Source: Roseovarius sp. W115 (GTDB lineage Bacteria; Pseudomonadota; Alphaproteobacteria; Rhodobacterales; Rhodobacteraceae). Taken from it: a DNA stretch of 64,000 bases. The DNA lies in assembly GCF_032842945.2 (NCBI RefSeq), contig NZ_CP146606.1, positions 1 through 64,000 of the forward strand, written 5' to 3'. Below are positions 52,898-62,638 of this stretch, one piece after another. Each line of letters opens with the position of its first letter. Position 1 is the stretch's first letter. The notes under the pieces were generated by a model. That model saw only the letters and a program-made list of their open reading frames with translations, did not search any database and was not told where the DNA came from. The translations under genes and the position numbers were made by a program.

Positions 52898-54932
52898 AAA
52901 ACCGCTCCCCATTTTTGACCATGTCTTCAATTTTGGGATGCGGCTGCCAGACGTCTGACAAAGGGGCCAGCGCCTTCATCGTCCGTAAAATTGGCAACAG
53001 CCCCTGAATATCCGCCCAAAGCAGAGGCCCGCCGCGCGTCCGGTCAAAGCCGTATCCTTTGACCATACACAAATCGATATCAGAGGCCCGCACGACATCG
53101 CCTGCCTCGATCATCGACACCGCCTGATTGACCACTGCTGCGTGCAGAGCCAGTTGCAAGGATGGCCCTTCGATCCGGGATAGGTCGGTCTTAAGATCAG
53201 TTTGCCCGGCACGCCACGTCTCAAGCCAGCCGCGCACAGCCGGGTCCGGCACAATCTTGTCGTCCTGTGCTGCATAAAAGCCCGTGCCCGCCGCAGTCCC
53301 AGACGCCATAAGCACCGCGCGCGCCTCCAGAAGGCCAAGTTCGGGTGCGATTGTTTCGGGACCAATGATGCGCCGAATGCGTTGCGAGGCTTGTTCCAAA
53401 CGGTCGGCTTCCATCAACCGGAATGGTCCACGCACAAAGCCCACCGCCTCGGCGGCCGCATCAACGTCAAAGAGATCGGCCCCGGCGCGCACCAGAACCA
53501 GCGCCGCACGCTCCAGCGCCGCCATAAGTCGATGACCCAGCAGACCAGGACGTTCTGTGGCGCGCAGCACCGTGGCACCCTGGGCAGAGAAATAGCTGAC
53601 CGCGCGCGCCACGGCATCAGCCGGGCTATCGGCATTGGTCGCAATCTCGGCCAAGCGGGGAATATAGGCTGGGCGATAAATGCGCAGGGCCATGGTCGGA
53701 TGCCCCACCTGCTCGGCGCGTTCCAGGCTCGGCAGCGCTTCGTCCAGAACACACCACGCGGCATCCGGTTTGGCCTTGGTATGCGCGATCACCACACCAC
53801 CGCTGTCAAGGATCAGATCGGCCTGCGGAATGACGCCGCGATCATCACCTGCGCTCAGCTCTCGTAACCGCGCATCGCGGTCAATGATATCGATACGACC
53901 ACGTTCAACAGCTGTCTGATACATGTCACGCACCCGCGCTGCGATTTGCTCGGCGGCGACTGATTCTGACGTCAGGATCGATACCGTCTTGCCCCGGTTC
54001 AGCGCGGCAACCACCAGATCTGCCTGAGTTGGGGCTGTGCCGATCACAACAACTTTTTCGACATGCCTAGGGATCGTTCCGGTCAGATCCGGCATCGCAT
54101 GCGCGCGCCGTTCGGCGGCAAATGCATGGCGGATGCCCCGCGACGCGGATGAGGTGCGTCGCGCCTCGAACAAGGTGCTTTCCAACTGCATAGCCTGATC
54201 AAATGGCAAAAGCTGTGCCGCCTCGATGCAACGCAGAACATCCGACTCCAGTTTGTCGTTTTCCGTGAGCCTGCTGCGCACTGACTGTATGCTGCGCTGG
54301 TATCCGGTAGCATCACTGAACCCTTGCATAGACTCTGAGCTTTTGGACCAGATGCCTGCTTGCGCCAATTGGCGGGCCAATTCGATCGCGGCTGGCACGG
54401 GGTCGTTTTGCAGCACATGTGCGAACACGGGCGCAAGCATGGGATCTTCAACGGCGTAAATCTGACCTGACAAGAGCATCTTCAGCGACGCTTGGGCTCC
54501 GACAAGACGCGGTAATCTTTGTGTGCCGCCCCCGCCAGGCAAAAGGCCCAGCCGCACTTCTGGCAAGGCGACTTTTGTCCCACTCTTGGCCACCCTGGCA
54601 TGTGCTGCAAGCGCAAGCTCAAATCCAGCGCCCAAAGCTGATCCATGCATTGCTGCCACAACAGGTTTCGGGGCCTCTTCGATTGTGTGGCACACATTCG
54701 TGAGCCATGGGCTGCGCAGCTCTTGGTTGTATTCCTCGATATCAACTCCAGAGGAAAAGCCACGGCCAAGACCGGTCAGCACAACGCCAGATACCGCATC
54801 ATCCGACACGGCCTGCCTTATGGCCGCGATCAGCTCTGCGCGCATATCCGGCACAAGTGCATTGTCTTTGCCGCGCGTCATACAGAGCACGGCTATGCCG
54901 TTCTCAACGCTGTAATGTACTTCGGACGCCAC
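52890..54932 (-). CDS. FadB/FadJ-like enoyl-CoA hydratase with degenerate 3-hydroxyacyl-CoA dehydrogenase domain
   Basis: A 680-residue fusion. The crotonase half (about residues 1-250) is normal: oxyanion-hole GSALGAGFELALAAHARVAK and the glutamate in ALPEVRLGLLPGGGGTQRLP. The dehydrogenase half starts VEKVVVIGTAPTQADLVVAA (about 293), where the Rossmann GxGxxG is lost (GTAPTQ), and the catalytic His of the HFFSP motif is absent (MALRIYRPAYIPRLAEIATN). The C-terminal helical domain still resembles HAD-C. Hydration may work, while NAD-dependent oxidation probably does not. GTG start 54932 with GGGGC upstream. Confidence 0.88.
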   Translation of the reverse strand: MASEVHYSVENGIAVLCMTRGKDNALVPDMRAELIAAIRQAVSDDAVSGVVLTGLGRGFSSGVDIEEYNQELRSPWLTNVCHTIEEAPKPVVAAMHGSALGAGFELALAAHARVAKSGTKVALPEVRLGLLPGGGGTQRLPRLVGAQASLKMLLSGQIYAVEDPMLAPVFAHVLQNDPVPAAIELARQLAQAGIWSKSSESMQGFSDATGYQRSIQSVRSRLTENDKLESDVLRCIEAAQLLPFDQAMQLESTLFEARRTSSASRGIRHAFAAERRAHAMPDLTGTIPRHVEKVVVIGTAPTQADLVVAALNRGKTVSILTSESVAAEQIAARVRDMYQTAVERGRIDIIDRDARLRELSAGDDRGVIPQADLILDSGGVVIAHTKAKPDAAWCVLDEALPSLERAEQVGHPTMALRIYRPAYIPRLAEIATNADSPADAVARAVSYFSAQGATVLRATERPGLLGHRLMAALERAALVLVRAGADLFDVDAAAEAVGFVRGPFRLMEADRLEQASQRIRRIIGPETIAPELGLLEARAVLMASGTAAGTGFYAAQDDKIVPDPAVRGWLETWRAGQTDLKTDLSRIEGPSLQLALHAAVVNQAVSMIEAGDVVRASDIDLCMVKGYGFDRTRGGPLLWADIQGLLPILRTMKALAPLSDVWQPHPKIEDMVKNGERFFS

Positions 54933-55034
54933 TCGTTGCCCCGTTTCGTGCCATGCCGCCTTTCCTCGCGGCTTGGTGTGATTACACGCCGAAACGAGGC
55001 GTTGCGCAATGGTTTACACGCGAAACCGTAATTT

Positions 55035-55244
55035 TCAGACGGGCATGTTGTCGAACTGCGCCTCAATGGCTGCGTCAGTCAGTTCATCATGCAGCTGCCG
55101 GATGTCTTTTGGGATTTCGTGACCCTGAGCTTTCATTCGGTTCAAAAGACCCGTCAGGTGGGGGTGCAAAAGATAACGCGACTCTTCCGCCGTTTCCAAA
55201 ATTTGATTGTGCAATGTGGTCATTTCGTCAGACAGACGATCCAT
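55035..55244 (-). CDS. Small helical protein, unknown
   Basis: A 69-residue protein from ATG 55244, with GGGAGG ten bases upstream. It is predicted all-helical: MDRLSDEMTTLHNQILETAE and LLHPHLTGLLNRMKAQGHEI. No family is recognised. The longer open frame to 55478 has no support. It is convergent with nothing and divergent from the metallo-hydrolase gene. Confidence 0.7.
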   Translation of the reverse strand: MDRLSDEMTTLHNQILETAEESRYLLHPHLTGLLNRMKAQGHEIPKDIRQLHDELTDAAIEAQFDNMPV

Positions 55245-55426
55245 GACTGAATTTCCTCCCTGGTGCCACGGTTGGATTCCCCCGCACCCTATGCGATTAC
55301 GCCCGTGGTTGTGCAATGTCCTTGTATTATGCCATGCTAAGCGCAACATTGTCATGACAGTTTTGCCCGAAATAGCGTAGGCTGCGGGTAAGTGCTTAAA
55401 TCCTGTGCAGAAAAAAGGAGCTCGCG

Positions 55427-56290
55427 ATGCAACCTCACGTCTCAGCTTTCTTCGATGAGCAGACAAATACCATTTCATACGTGGTTAAGGACCCTGGCGG
55501 CAGCGCCTGTGCGGTGATCGATTCCGTTTTGGATTTCGACTACGCATCCGGGCGCACCGATACGCGCTCGGCAGATGCGATTATTGCACATGTCAAAAAC
55601 GAAGGGCTCAAAGTCGAATGGCTCTTGGAAACTCATGTCCATGCCGATCACCTTTCAGCCGCGCCTTATATTCAGGAACGCGTCGGCGGCAAGATTGGCA
55701 TCGGCGATCAGATCACCACGGTACAGGACACCTTTGGCAAAGTGTTCAACGAAGGCACCGAATTTCAGCGCGATGGCTCACAGTTTGACCAGCTCTTCGT
55801 GGAGGGCGACAGTTTTGCGGTGGGTCAGCTGCGCGGCGATGTCATGCACACGCCAGGGCACACACCAGCGTGCCTGACCTACGTGCTGGGTGACACGGCC
55901 TTCGTGGGGGATACGCTCTTTATGCCGGATTTTGGAACGGCGCGATGCGATTTCCCGGGTGGGTCTTCTGAGATGCTGTATCGCTCCATCCAGAAAATCC
56001 TCAGCCTGCCTGATGAAACCCGTATTTTTGTGGGTCACGACTACAAAGCGCCTGGGCGAGAGGAATATGCCTGGGAAACCACGGTGGCGGAGCAGAAGGC
56101 GCGCAATGTGCATGTGGGCGGCGGTAAAGACTGCGAAAGCTTTGTGGCCATGCGCGACGCGCGCGATGCCAAGCTGCCGATGCCCAAGCTGATCATCCCG
56201 TCCCTGCAGATCAACATGCGCGCGGGCAAAATGCCGCCTGCGGATGAGCACGGCGATGTGATGCTGAAAGTGCCATTGAACAAGCTTTAG
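55427..56290 (+). CDS. blh: Persulfide dioxygenase / Blh-like metallo-beta-lactamase-fold hydrolase
   Basis: A 287-residue MBL-fold protein. The single-iron motif HVHADHLSAAPYI (about residues 66-78) with HTPGHTPACL (about 140-149) and GDTLFMPDFGTARCDFPGG and the last His in IFVGHDYKAPG fit the ETHE1/Blh persulfide-dioxygenase group, which converts glutathione persulfide to sulfite. In roseobacters and rhizobia such genes are often under the BigR/sulfide-sensing system, but no regulator is adjacent here. RBS AAAGGAG. Confidence 0.9.
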   Translation: MQPHVSAFFDEQTNTISYVVKDPGGSACAVIDSVLDFDYASGRTDTRSADAIIAHVKNEGLKVEWLLETHVHADHLSAAPYIQERVGGKIGIGDQITTVQDTFGKVFNEGTEFQRDGSQFDQLFVEGDSFAVGQLRGDVMHTPGHTPACLTYVLGDTAFVGDTLFMPDFGTARCDFPGGSSEMLYRSIQKILSLPDETRIFVGHDYKAPGREEYAWETTVAEQKARNVHVGGGKDCESFVAMRDARDAKLPMPKLIIPSLQINMRAGKMPPADEHGDVMLKVPLNKL

Positions 56291-56308
56291 GGGACCCAAG
56301 GCGAACGC

Positions 56309-57496
56309 CTATTCAGCTGGTGCCGGCAGAGCCGAAGATGCCAGCAATTGGTCTAGATCAAAGTCATCGTCGCCAACGCCTGAGGCGTCTGCGATCCGAT
56401 CTTCATTCAAACCTGATGTCTCAAGCTGCGTCAAACTGGAGATATCCATGTCAATGTCAGATGCGCCCACATCCGGTGGTGCGGATGCTGCACTGTCTTC
56501 CAGTGACGGCAAAGGCGGGTGTCCGGCAAGCGTGTCATCTGCATCCACCTCAAGGGTGTCGGCTATGAGAGCCCCCTCTCCTGCATCACCCTGTGAAACG
56601 ACGTCTCGCTCGGCGGTATCATCGACCAACCGCACAGCGCGAAAGCCGTTGAGCTGGCCCAATTTCACGCTGGTGACACTGTGTCCTTCTGCTCCCAAGA
56701 GCCTCGCATCGCTCAGCACTTCGGGCGACAGCGGCAAAACCGTGCCAGGCGTCCAGTCGCAAACGTCATGAAGCGGGACATGGACGCGCCCCAAGACCGC
56801 ATCAAGTGTCACCGGTGCGTTTAACACGTTTTGCTCCAGCTTGACGCTAAGCGTTCCGGCCCCATCACTCGTCTGGCTTGTCGGTTTGTTACGCATCTTT
56901 GGAAGGACCAAATCCAAAACGCCGTTTTTTGCGCCGCCGGCCAAGTCCAAATTCAGGCGGAAGTGGTCGAAATCCGGCTCGCTCAGCGCCAACGCCAAAC
57001 TACGGGCATCCGCAACCCGGTCACCAAACCGAAACCCGCTCGCGCATTCGACTATGTTGGCTTCGCTCAATGCCTCATCCAGCCCGTCCAACACCGCATT
57101 GATCAAAGGCTGCGCAATAGCGGCATCAGTAGGCGTGAAAGGTCGAGGGTCAGCTTCGCCTTCGATCACACGGCCCTTAAGCTGCATTTCGATCAAGGCT
57201 GACAAAGTTTGCAGATCAAGCCGCACTGCGCCCCGAGTCTGATCAGGACCGTCAAGCAGAATAAGAAGCCCCTCGTCGCCCAACGCGGCCTCAATTTGCG
57301 GCAAGGGCAGATTGGTCTGTTCAACAGTTCGAACCGTCAAGGCCAGCCCCATCAGACGCGCAGCTGACTTGGCCAACGCCAGACGCAGCGCCTTGGCCGG
57401 CGACATCTCACGCGCGTCAAATCCATCGCGAGCCACCTTGGCCATGCGATGGATGACTGAATCTGCGCTGTCTTCGCCCATCGCCTCCGCCATCAT
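56309..57496 (-). CDS. Orphan SPOA-domain protein (FliM/FliN-like)
   Basis: A 395-residue protein with an N-terminal FliM-like region (about 1-200) and a SPOA domain (VTLDAVLGRVHVPLHDVCDW and LPLSPEVLSDARLLGAEGHS, about 235-300), then an acidic tail of about 90 residues ending DFDLDQLLASSALPAPAE. SPOA domains build flagellar-motor or type III secretion switch complexes. No flagellar genes are nearby, so this is an orphan, as seen in several Rhodobacteraceae. The function is open. Confidence 0.82.
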   Translation of the reverse strand: MMAEAMGEDSADSVIHRMAKVARDGFDAREMSPAKALRLALAKSAARLMGLALTVRTVEQTNLPLPQIEAALGDEGLLILLDGPDQTRGAVRLDLQTLSALIEMQLKGRVIEGEADPRPFTPTDAAIAQPLINAVLDGLDEALSEANIVECASGFRFGDRVADARSLALALSEPDFDHFRLNLDLAGGAKNGVLDLVLPKMRNKPTSQTSDGAGTLSVKLEQNVLNAPVTLDAVLGRVHVPLHDVCDWTPGTVLPLSPEVLSDARLLGAEGHSVTSVKLGQLNGFRAVRLVDDTAERDVVSQGDAGEGALIADTLEVDADDTLAGHPPLPSLEDSAASAPPDVGASDIDMDISSLTQLETSGLNEDRIADASGVGDDDFDLDQLLASSALPAPAE

Positions 57497-57621
57497 TGGA
57501 ATTCACGTGCGAACGAAGATTAACGCCAATTTGGTTACGAATAGCTAAACCAAGCCTCTGTCACCAAGGATCATGTGTGCCAAATGAGATATACGCTCCT
57601 TAAGAGGCTATCAAAACGCGC

Positions 57622-60315
57622 TTACTGCGCTGCCTGCGCCGTGTTTTCTGCACTCAACGGCAAGCTCACCCGAAACGCCGCGCCGGTTTGGGCGGGCATA
57701 TATTGAATGCTGCCTCCCAGCCGGGCCATGATCTCGCGGCTAATGGCAAGCCCAAGGCCGGCACCGCCTGCCTTGGTTTCACTCACACGCGCAAATTTCT
57801 CGAAAATCGTGCCCTGTTTATCGGCAGGGATCCCTGCCCCGTTATCCGCAAAGTCAATTGTCACAATGCCATCTTCTACGCGCGGCATGATGCTCAACTC
57901 AGGGGTTTCGGCATCGCAGTATTTTCGGGCATTTGACATGACATTGATAAACACCTGCGCAAGACGGTCCGTATCGGTATAAAGCTCAACATCTTCGGCG
58001 TCGGGGGATCGCGTAACTTTGAAGGACCCGTCGCTCATACCCGACGCCACCTCAGAGCGATCCAGCAAGTCCGACAATGACGCCGTTTGAAGATTGAGAA
58101 CGATCTGTGCATTCTCCAGAACGCTCAGATCAAGCAGATCATCCAGAAGCCGCGTCAACCGGATTGCCTCATTGTGAATGATCGAGGCATAGCGGTTTTG
58201 CTCGTCCTCACTCATGTCCTCGGTGTCGCGCAGAATTTCCGAAAAGGCGCGGATCGAGGTCATTGGCGTGCGAAGCTCATGGCTGATTTGGCTCAGGAAG
58301 GCGTCCTTTTGCACCGAGATTTGCGTGAGCTTTTCATTCACCTGTCTGAGCTGCCGGGCGGTGCGTTCCTGTTCTTCGGTCTTGGCCTCCAGCTCGCTGG
58401 AATACTCCATGATCTGCGCAGTTTCGTCCGCAACGGCCATCAGATCCTCGACCGAAATCGTGGCTCGTCCGACAATCTGGCTGATCATCGCATGCGCTGT
58501 GGCCGCGCCCACGGACCCCGCCATTGCGCGTTCCAGTTCCCCCAGAAAATCCGGTGTGGGTTCGGGCAAGTGCCCGTCAATACCCTGGGCGCTGGCCGCA
58601 TTTGAAAAGAGCGTCTGCGCCTCGCCCGCCCCCATAATGCGTTGTGACATGATCAAGAGGTCCTCGCTCTGCGCCTGCCCACCGCGCCACCCGCCGCTGG
58701 TGGTGGAATGTTCGAACACATTGACGAATTGTGCCCCCTGCAGCCGCTCCACCGGTTGCGGAAAGCTGAAGACCGAGACGATAAAGAAGACCAGCGTGTT
58801 GAGCGAGACACTCCACATGAAGGCATGCACCACGGGGCTAAGCCCCTCTGTGCCAAAGAGCGCCTGTGGTCTGAGCCAGCTGATGCCCAATATTCCCTGA
58901 TCAAGCACTTCCTGCGGCATCAGCATGAAGGGACCAAAGCTTGGCAGGAAGAGGCAATAGGCCCAGATGGCAAAGCCCGTGGCCAGCCCGGCCAGAGCAC
59001 CTTTGCGATTGGCGCCCCGCCAAAAGAGACCCCCCAGAAGGGCTGGCAGGAATTGCGCCACACCCACAAACGAGATCAAACCAATGGCCGCCAGCGCAGC
59101 ACCGCCGCCTGAGAGGCGGAAATAGAGATAGCCCAAAAAGAGGATGACCGCGATTGAGAGCCGCCGGGCCAGCATGGCCACGTGGCGCACGTCGCCCGAC
59201 ATCATCGCCGAGCCGCCCGTCGTCCAAAGCCAGACCGGCATGACGATGTGGTTTGAGACCATGGTCGAAAGAGCAATCGACGCAACGATCACCATGGATG
59301 TGGCCGAGCTAAACCCGCCCAGGAACGACAGGATCGCCAGACCGTCCTGCCCCTCCGATAGGGGCAGTGTAAGCACAAAGAGATCAGGGTTGCTGCCCTG
59401 TGGCATGATATCAAGGCCCACGGCCGCGATCGGCACAACAAAGAGGCTCATGAGCATCAGGTATGCGGGAAAGGCCCAGGACGCCGTGCGCAAGTGGCGC
59501 TCATCGTCATTCTCGACCACCATGACCTGAAACATGCGCGGCAGGCACATGAAGGCCGCTGCTGACAAAAGGGTCAGCCCGACCCAGCGCGACCCCGGCA
59601 CATCCCAGCGCGCGATGGCCGACGCCTCAATACGGTCAAGCGTGTTGTCGAGGCCTCCGGCCAGCCCCCAGACAACGAAGACCCCCACGGCCAAAAGGGC
59701 AAAGAGCTTCACCACCGCCTCCAGGGCAATGGCCATAACAAGGCCGTGGTGGCGCTCGTTGGCGTCGAGGTTGCGTGTGCCGAATATGATCGTGAACACA
59801 GCCAGACCTGCGGCAACCCAAAACGCCGTCAGGCTCTGATTGATCTCTTCACCAGTGTTGGCTCCAAAGTCCGCAAAAGCCGCGTAGGAAAACGTCACCG
59901 ATTGGAGCTGTAGCGCAATATAGGGCGTGGTGCCGATCACCGCGAGTATCGTGACAAACACTGCCAGCGCATTGGACTTACCAAACCGGGATGAGATCAG
60001 ATCCGCGATGGACGTAATTCGCTGACTTCGGCCCACACGGACCATTTTGCGCAGGGTCCACCACCAGCCGATCATCACCAGAGTTGGGCCGAGATAGATC
60101 GTGATGAATTCCAGACCCGAACGAGCCGCAAAACCCACCGCGCCATAAAACGTCCATGCGGTGCAGTAAATCGACAAGGACAGCGTATAGATTAAAGGTG
60201 AGCCAAGCCATCTGCCCCGGCCTCTTTGCGCCGCACTGTCTGCCGCGAACGCCACGGCAAAAAGAAGCACCACATAGAAGAGGCTGGTGAGCACGAGGAT
60301 GTTGAGCGTCGCCAT
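57622..60315 (-). CDS. Sodium/solute symporter fused to sensor histidine kinase (CbrA type)
   Basis: An 897-residue membrane sensor. Residues 1-480 form about 13 membrane segments of the SSS family (YTLSLSIYCTAWTFYGAVGF, LRKMVRVGRSQRITSIADLI, LSFLGGFSSATSMVIVASIA). A linker with a coiled coil (about 600-640) leads to a HisKA domain with His in SQISHELRTPMTSIRAFSEI and an HATPase (DNGAGIPADKQGTIFEKFAR, GLGLAISREIMARLGG). Such kinases couple transport or substrate binding to signalling, as CbrA does for histidine. The response regulator is encoded upstream in the same operon. Confidence 0.93.
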   Translation of the reverse strand: MATLNILVLTSLFYVVLLFAVAFAADSAAQRGRGRWLGSPLIYTLSLSIYCTAWTFYGAVGFAARSGLEFITIYLGPTLVMIGWWWTLRKMVRVGRSQRITSIADLISSRFGKSNALAVFVTILAVIGTTPYIALQLQSVTFSYAAFADFGANTGEEINQSLTAFWVAAGLAVFTIIFGTRNLDANERHHGLVMAIALEAVVKLFALLAVGVFVVWGLAGGLDNTLDRIEASAIARWDVPGSRWVGLTLLSAAAFMCLPRMFQVMVVENDDERHLRTASWAFPAYLMLMSLFVVPIAAVGLDIMPQGSNPDLFVLTLPLSEGQDGLAILSFLGGFSSATSMVIVASIALSTMVSNHIVMPVWLWTTGGSAMMSGDVRHVAMLARRLSIAVILFLGYLYFRLSGGGAALAAIGLISFVGVAQFLPALLGGLFWRGANRKGALAGLATGFAIWAYCLFLPSFGPFMLMPQEVLDQGILGISWLRPQALFGTEGLSPVVHAFMWSVSLNTLVFFIVSVFSFPQPVERLQGAQFVNVFEHSTTSGGWRGGQAQSEDLLIMSQRIMGAGEAQTLFSNAASAQGIDGHLPEPTPDFLGELERAMAGSVGAATAHAMISQIVGRATISVEDLMAVADETAQIMEYSSELEAKTEEQERTARQLRQVNEKLTQISVQKDAFLSQISHELRTPMTSIRAFSEILRDTEDMSEDEQNRYASIIHNEAIRLTRLLDDLLDLSVLENAQIVLNLQTASLSDLLDRSEVASGMSDGSFKVTRSPDAEDVELYTDTDRLAQVFINVMSNARKYCDAETPELSIMPRVEDGIVTIDFADNGAGIPADKQGTIFEKFARVSETKAGGAGLGLAISREIMARLGGSIQYMPAQTGAAFRVSLPLSAENTAQAAQ

Positions 60316-60324
60316 GGCGAGTCT

Positions 60325-60597
60325 CTAGCCTTGCTCGGGTTCAGACGGGTCGCTTTCGCTTCTGGGAATGCGCCGCGACAGAATTGCCGCGGCTCCGATC
60401 AGGAAGACCCAGACGATAAAGACATAGAGCATAACCTGAACCGTGCCGGTTCCGCCCTGTTCGTTTGGGGTCTTCCACAACAACGGCAACAAAAACAAAC
60501 CGCCCCCCAAAATGGGCAAGAGCCGTGCGGCATCTGCCATGCGACGCCCATGGTAGGTGCGTTTCGCGAGAAAGAGTGGATTGGGTTCGCGGCTCAT
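60325..60597 (-). CDS. Two-helix membrane protein in the symporter-kinase operon
   Basis: A 90-residue protein with two membrane segments (LLPILGGGLFLLPLLW and VMLYVFIVWVFLIGAAAIL) and a basic N-terminus (LAKRTYHGRRM). It overlaps the response-regulator gene by four bases (60594-60597) and lies nine bases before the kinase. By place and size it looks like a small accessory subunit of the symporter-kinase, as DUF485 or DUF4212 proteins are for acetate or other SSS carriers. Confidence 0.75.
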   Translation of the reverse strand: MSREPNPLFLAKRTYHGRRMADAARLLPILGGGLFLLPLLWKTPNEQGGTGTVQVMLYVFIVWVFLIGAAAILSRRIPRSESDPSEPEQG

Positions 60598-60962
60598 GAC
60601 ACCACCAGATTGCGCACCGCGTCGAGCACTTCGGCATTGGAAAACGGCTTGGTCATATACTGATTTGCACCGGCATGTTCAGCCATTTCAACATCCTTCG
60701 CCTGTCCGCGCGCTGACAGCATCAGAACTGGCAGATGCGCAAGACCCTGATCGGCCCGGATTTCGCGCAGGATGTCAAACCCACTTTTGCCCGGCAACAT
60801 GACATCAAGGATCACAATGTCTGGCGCTCGAGTCCGCACCGCGTCTATCGCATCATGCCCGTTGGAATGCGTTTTCACCTCCCAACCATCACGCGACAGG
60901 ATAAAACTGACCGCTTCGATGATGTTTTGCTCATCTTCGATCAGAAGAACTTTCTTTCCCAT
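60594..60962 (-). CDS. Response regulator, receiver domain only
   Basis: A 122-residue CheY-like protein. Phospho-acceptor Asp in DIVILDVMLPGKSGFDIL (about residue 52), acidic pair in LLIEDEQNIIEAVSFIL, and Lys in QYMTKPFSNAEVLDAV. There is no DNA-binding domain, so it probably acts on a partner. ATG 60962 has GGAGG upstream. It is first in the operon with the membrane protein and the kinase. Confidence 0.92.
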   Translation of the reverse strand: MGKKVLLIEDEQNIIEAVSFILSRDGWEVKTHSNGHDAIDAVRTRAPDIVILDVMLPGKSGFDILREIRADQGLAHLPVLMLSARGQAKDVEMAEHAGANQYMTKPFSNAEVLDAVRNLVVS

Positions 60963-61078
60963 CCAATCGGCCTCCCTCCGATCAGTCGGCGCCGTGCCGC
61001 ACAAGACGACCCCTCAGGCGCAAGACCGACTATCGCCAAACTGCGGCAATCTGTCAAAAGAGTAATGTCACCAGAGCT

Positions 61079-62401
61079 CTAACGCCCTGACGACAAGATC
61101 GACGGCTCACGCCGTGCCAGGCAGTCTGCCATCGAACAAATCTGGCAAGTCGACCCAACATCGCGCGCACTCTCCTGTCCCGCTCCCGCCTCTAGCGGCA
61201 ACAGGAGCATATGTGCTCGCACCAAGGGTCCGCGGTCAAATTGCGCTGGCACAACTTCCTCTGTGAGGGCCAAAGCCTCTAGCCTAAGATCACCCTGGCG
61301 CAACATGTGGCGCTGAGGGCGGCCGGGCTGTGCGAGGCAGTCATAGATCGGCCATAGTGTGCAGGCCGCACCGTTGCGCGGCACGGAAAAGCCCAGGATC
61401 GGTTTGCGCAACACGATTGCACCCGCTCCATCAATTGAGACAAGGCCGACAAGACCGGTCACGTTCTCTGGTAAGAACGCAAGGCGGCGAAAGACCCGCG
61501 CCAGAGGTTGTTGACTCTGCCGCGATATCACATCTGGTTTTGTCCCATAGCGCTCTACATGTCGCAGCATCTCATCGAGCGGCATAGCGCGGGCGTCATC
61601 GACATATTGGCGCAAAAGCATGCGCGCCAGCTCCTGCGCCGGACCGGTTCGAAGTTCCGCGCTGTTCTCTATGATCGACTCAACGCGCGAGGCCGCGCCC
61701 CAGCCTTCGAGCTGCGAAAAATGAAACCCGTGGCTTTCCAGAAATGCGTGCAGCTCATCCTGAGGAGACCGGATGTCTGCCTTGGTGTTGGGTGCCGCCT
61801 CAAGGTAGTGCATCAGCGCCTCCGCCCCTTCGGCCAGACGCGATCCGTCTTCGTTGATGTTTCGATGAAAGCGCATCTGCCACTCTGGTTCCAGCTCTCG
61901 GGTTTCGGCCAGAATGGCAGCAGTAGAGCGAATGGACGTGACCGTCGAGATGACCTCATGCAGCGCTTCGGCCAACTGCGGGTCATGCGCCAATCGCTCG
62001 GTCAAAACCGTGATTGTCTGCTCCATATCCTCGCGCCGTTGGTTGAGCTGCGCCAGAAGCCCCGCCCACCCCGGGAAGCGTCCAGCAAATTCCTCAATCC
62101 GGTCCAGTTCCGGCGTGACCTCTGCGGAGGCATCGGGAGAGAGATCGTTTTGCCCCGCCGCCGCTTCCTTCAGTGCCGCCAAAAGCTGCGCACCTGCACC
62201 TTCTGACAACAACGAAGGCTCGACCTCAAGAACCTGCGCGATCTGCAACAACGTTCGCCCGCCGATTCGTCGCCGGTTATGTTCGATAAGATTGAGGTAA
62301 GAGGCCGAAATTCCAGCGCGTTCGGCCAGTTCAGCTTGCTTGAGGCCGGTCATCACCCGCCTTTGCCGAATACGTGTACCAACCATGCTGCGGTCCAGCA
62401 T
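61079..62401 (-). CDS. ScfR-type XRE regulator with short-chain acyl-CoA-binding C-terminus (DUF2083)
   Basis: A 440-residue transcription regulator of the RamB/MccR/PccR-like short-chain fatty acyl-CoA group. Residues 8-63 are the HTH (MVGTRIRQRRVMTGLKQAEL, AERAGISASYLNLIEHNRRR). A long helical middle follows. The C-terminal domain ends with the cysteine motif VGSTCQICSMADCLARREPS, which is typical of the family and may bind acyl-CoA or metal. Members control acetate, propionate or glyoxylate-bypass genes. It is divergent from the binding-protein gene, a likely target. Confidence 0.92.
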   Translation of the reverse strand: MLDRSMVGTRIRQRRVMTGLKQAELAERAGISASYLNLIEHNRRRIGGRTLLQIAQVLEVEPSLLSEGAGAQLLAALKEAAAGQNDLSPDASAEVTPELDRIEEFAGRFPGWAGLLAQLNQRREDMEQTITVLTERLAHDPQLAEALHEVISTVTSIRSTAAILAETRELEPEWQMRFHRNINEDGSRLAEGAEALMHYLEAAPNTKADIRSPQDELHAFLESHGFHFSQLEGWGAASRVESIIENSAELRTGPAQELARMLLRQYVDDARAMPLDEMLRHVERYGTKPDVISRQSQQPLARVFRRLAFLPENVTGLVGLVSIDGAGAIVLRKPILGFSVPRNGAACTLWPIYDCLAQPGRPQRHMLRQGDLRLEALALTEEVVPAQFDRGPLVRAHMLLLPLEAGAGQESARDVGSTCQICSMADCLARREPSILSSGR

Positions 62402-62638
62402 TTTTGTTTATCCCTCAAAACCTTTACTTTCCGTAACGTGAGAGAAAGAAATTTACAAGAACTCGCACGTCTCTGTACAATTTCTTTACAAAAAAATTGT
62501 TACGCGAAAGGCGCTTGTTGCCTGATTTTCTTTCGCCCTGCGATAATGTCTTTGCACTTCAGTGCGTGGCGAAGAGACGATGGAGGAGATCGTCTTTCAC
62601 TCGGCCTTCTTCGCCGTTTGACACTAGGGAGGATCTAC
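62402..62638. promoter_or_regulatory. Divergent promoter region between the ScfR-like gene and the binding-protein gene
   Basis: AT-rich DNA with the palindrome ACAATTT-N10-AAATTGT (62477-62483 and 62494-62500), inside GTACAATTT and AAATTGTTAC. TTTACTTTCCGTAACG (about 62426) is another candidate site. The region controls both the regulator and the Tat-exported binding protein. Confidence 0.5.

Noticed and set aside
62279..62638. 120-residue N-terminal extension of the binding protein
   Set aside because: The frame crosses the divergent promoter region, while a Tat signal peptide begins precisely at ATG 62639 after a strong ribosome-binding site.
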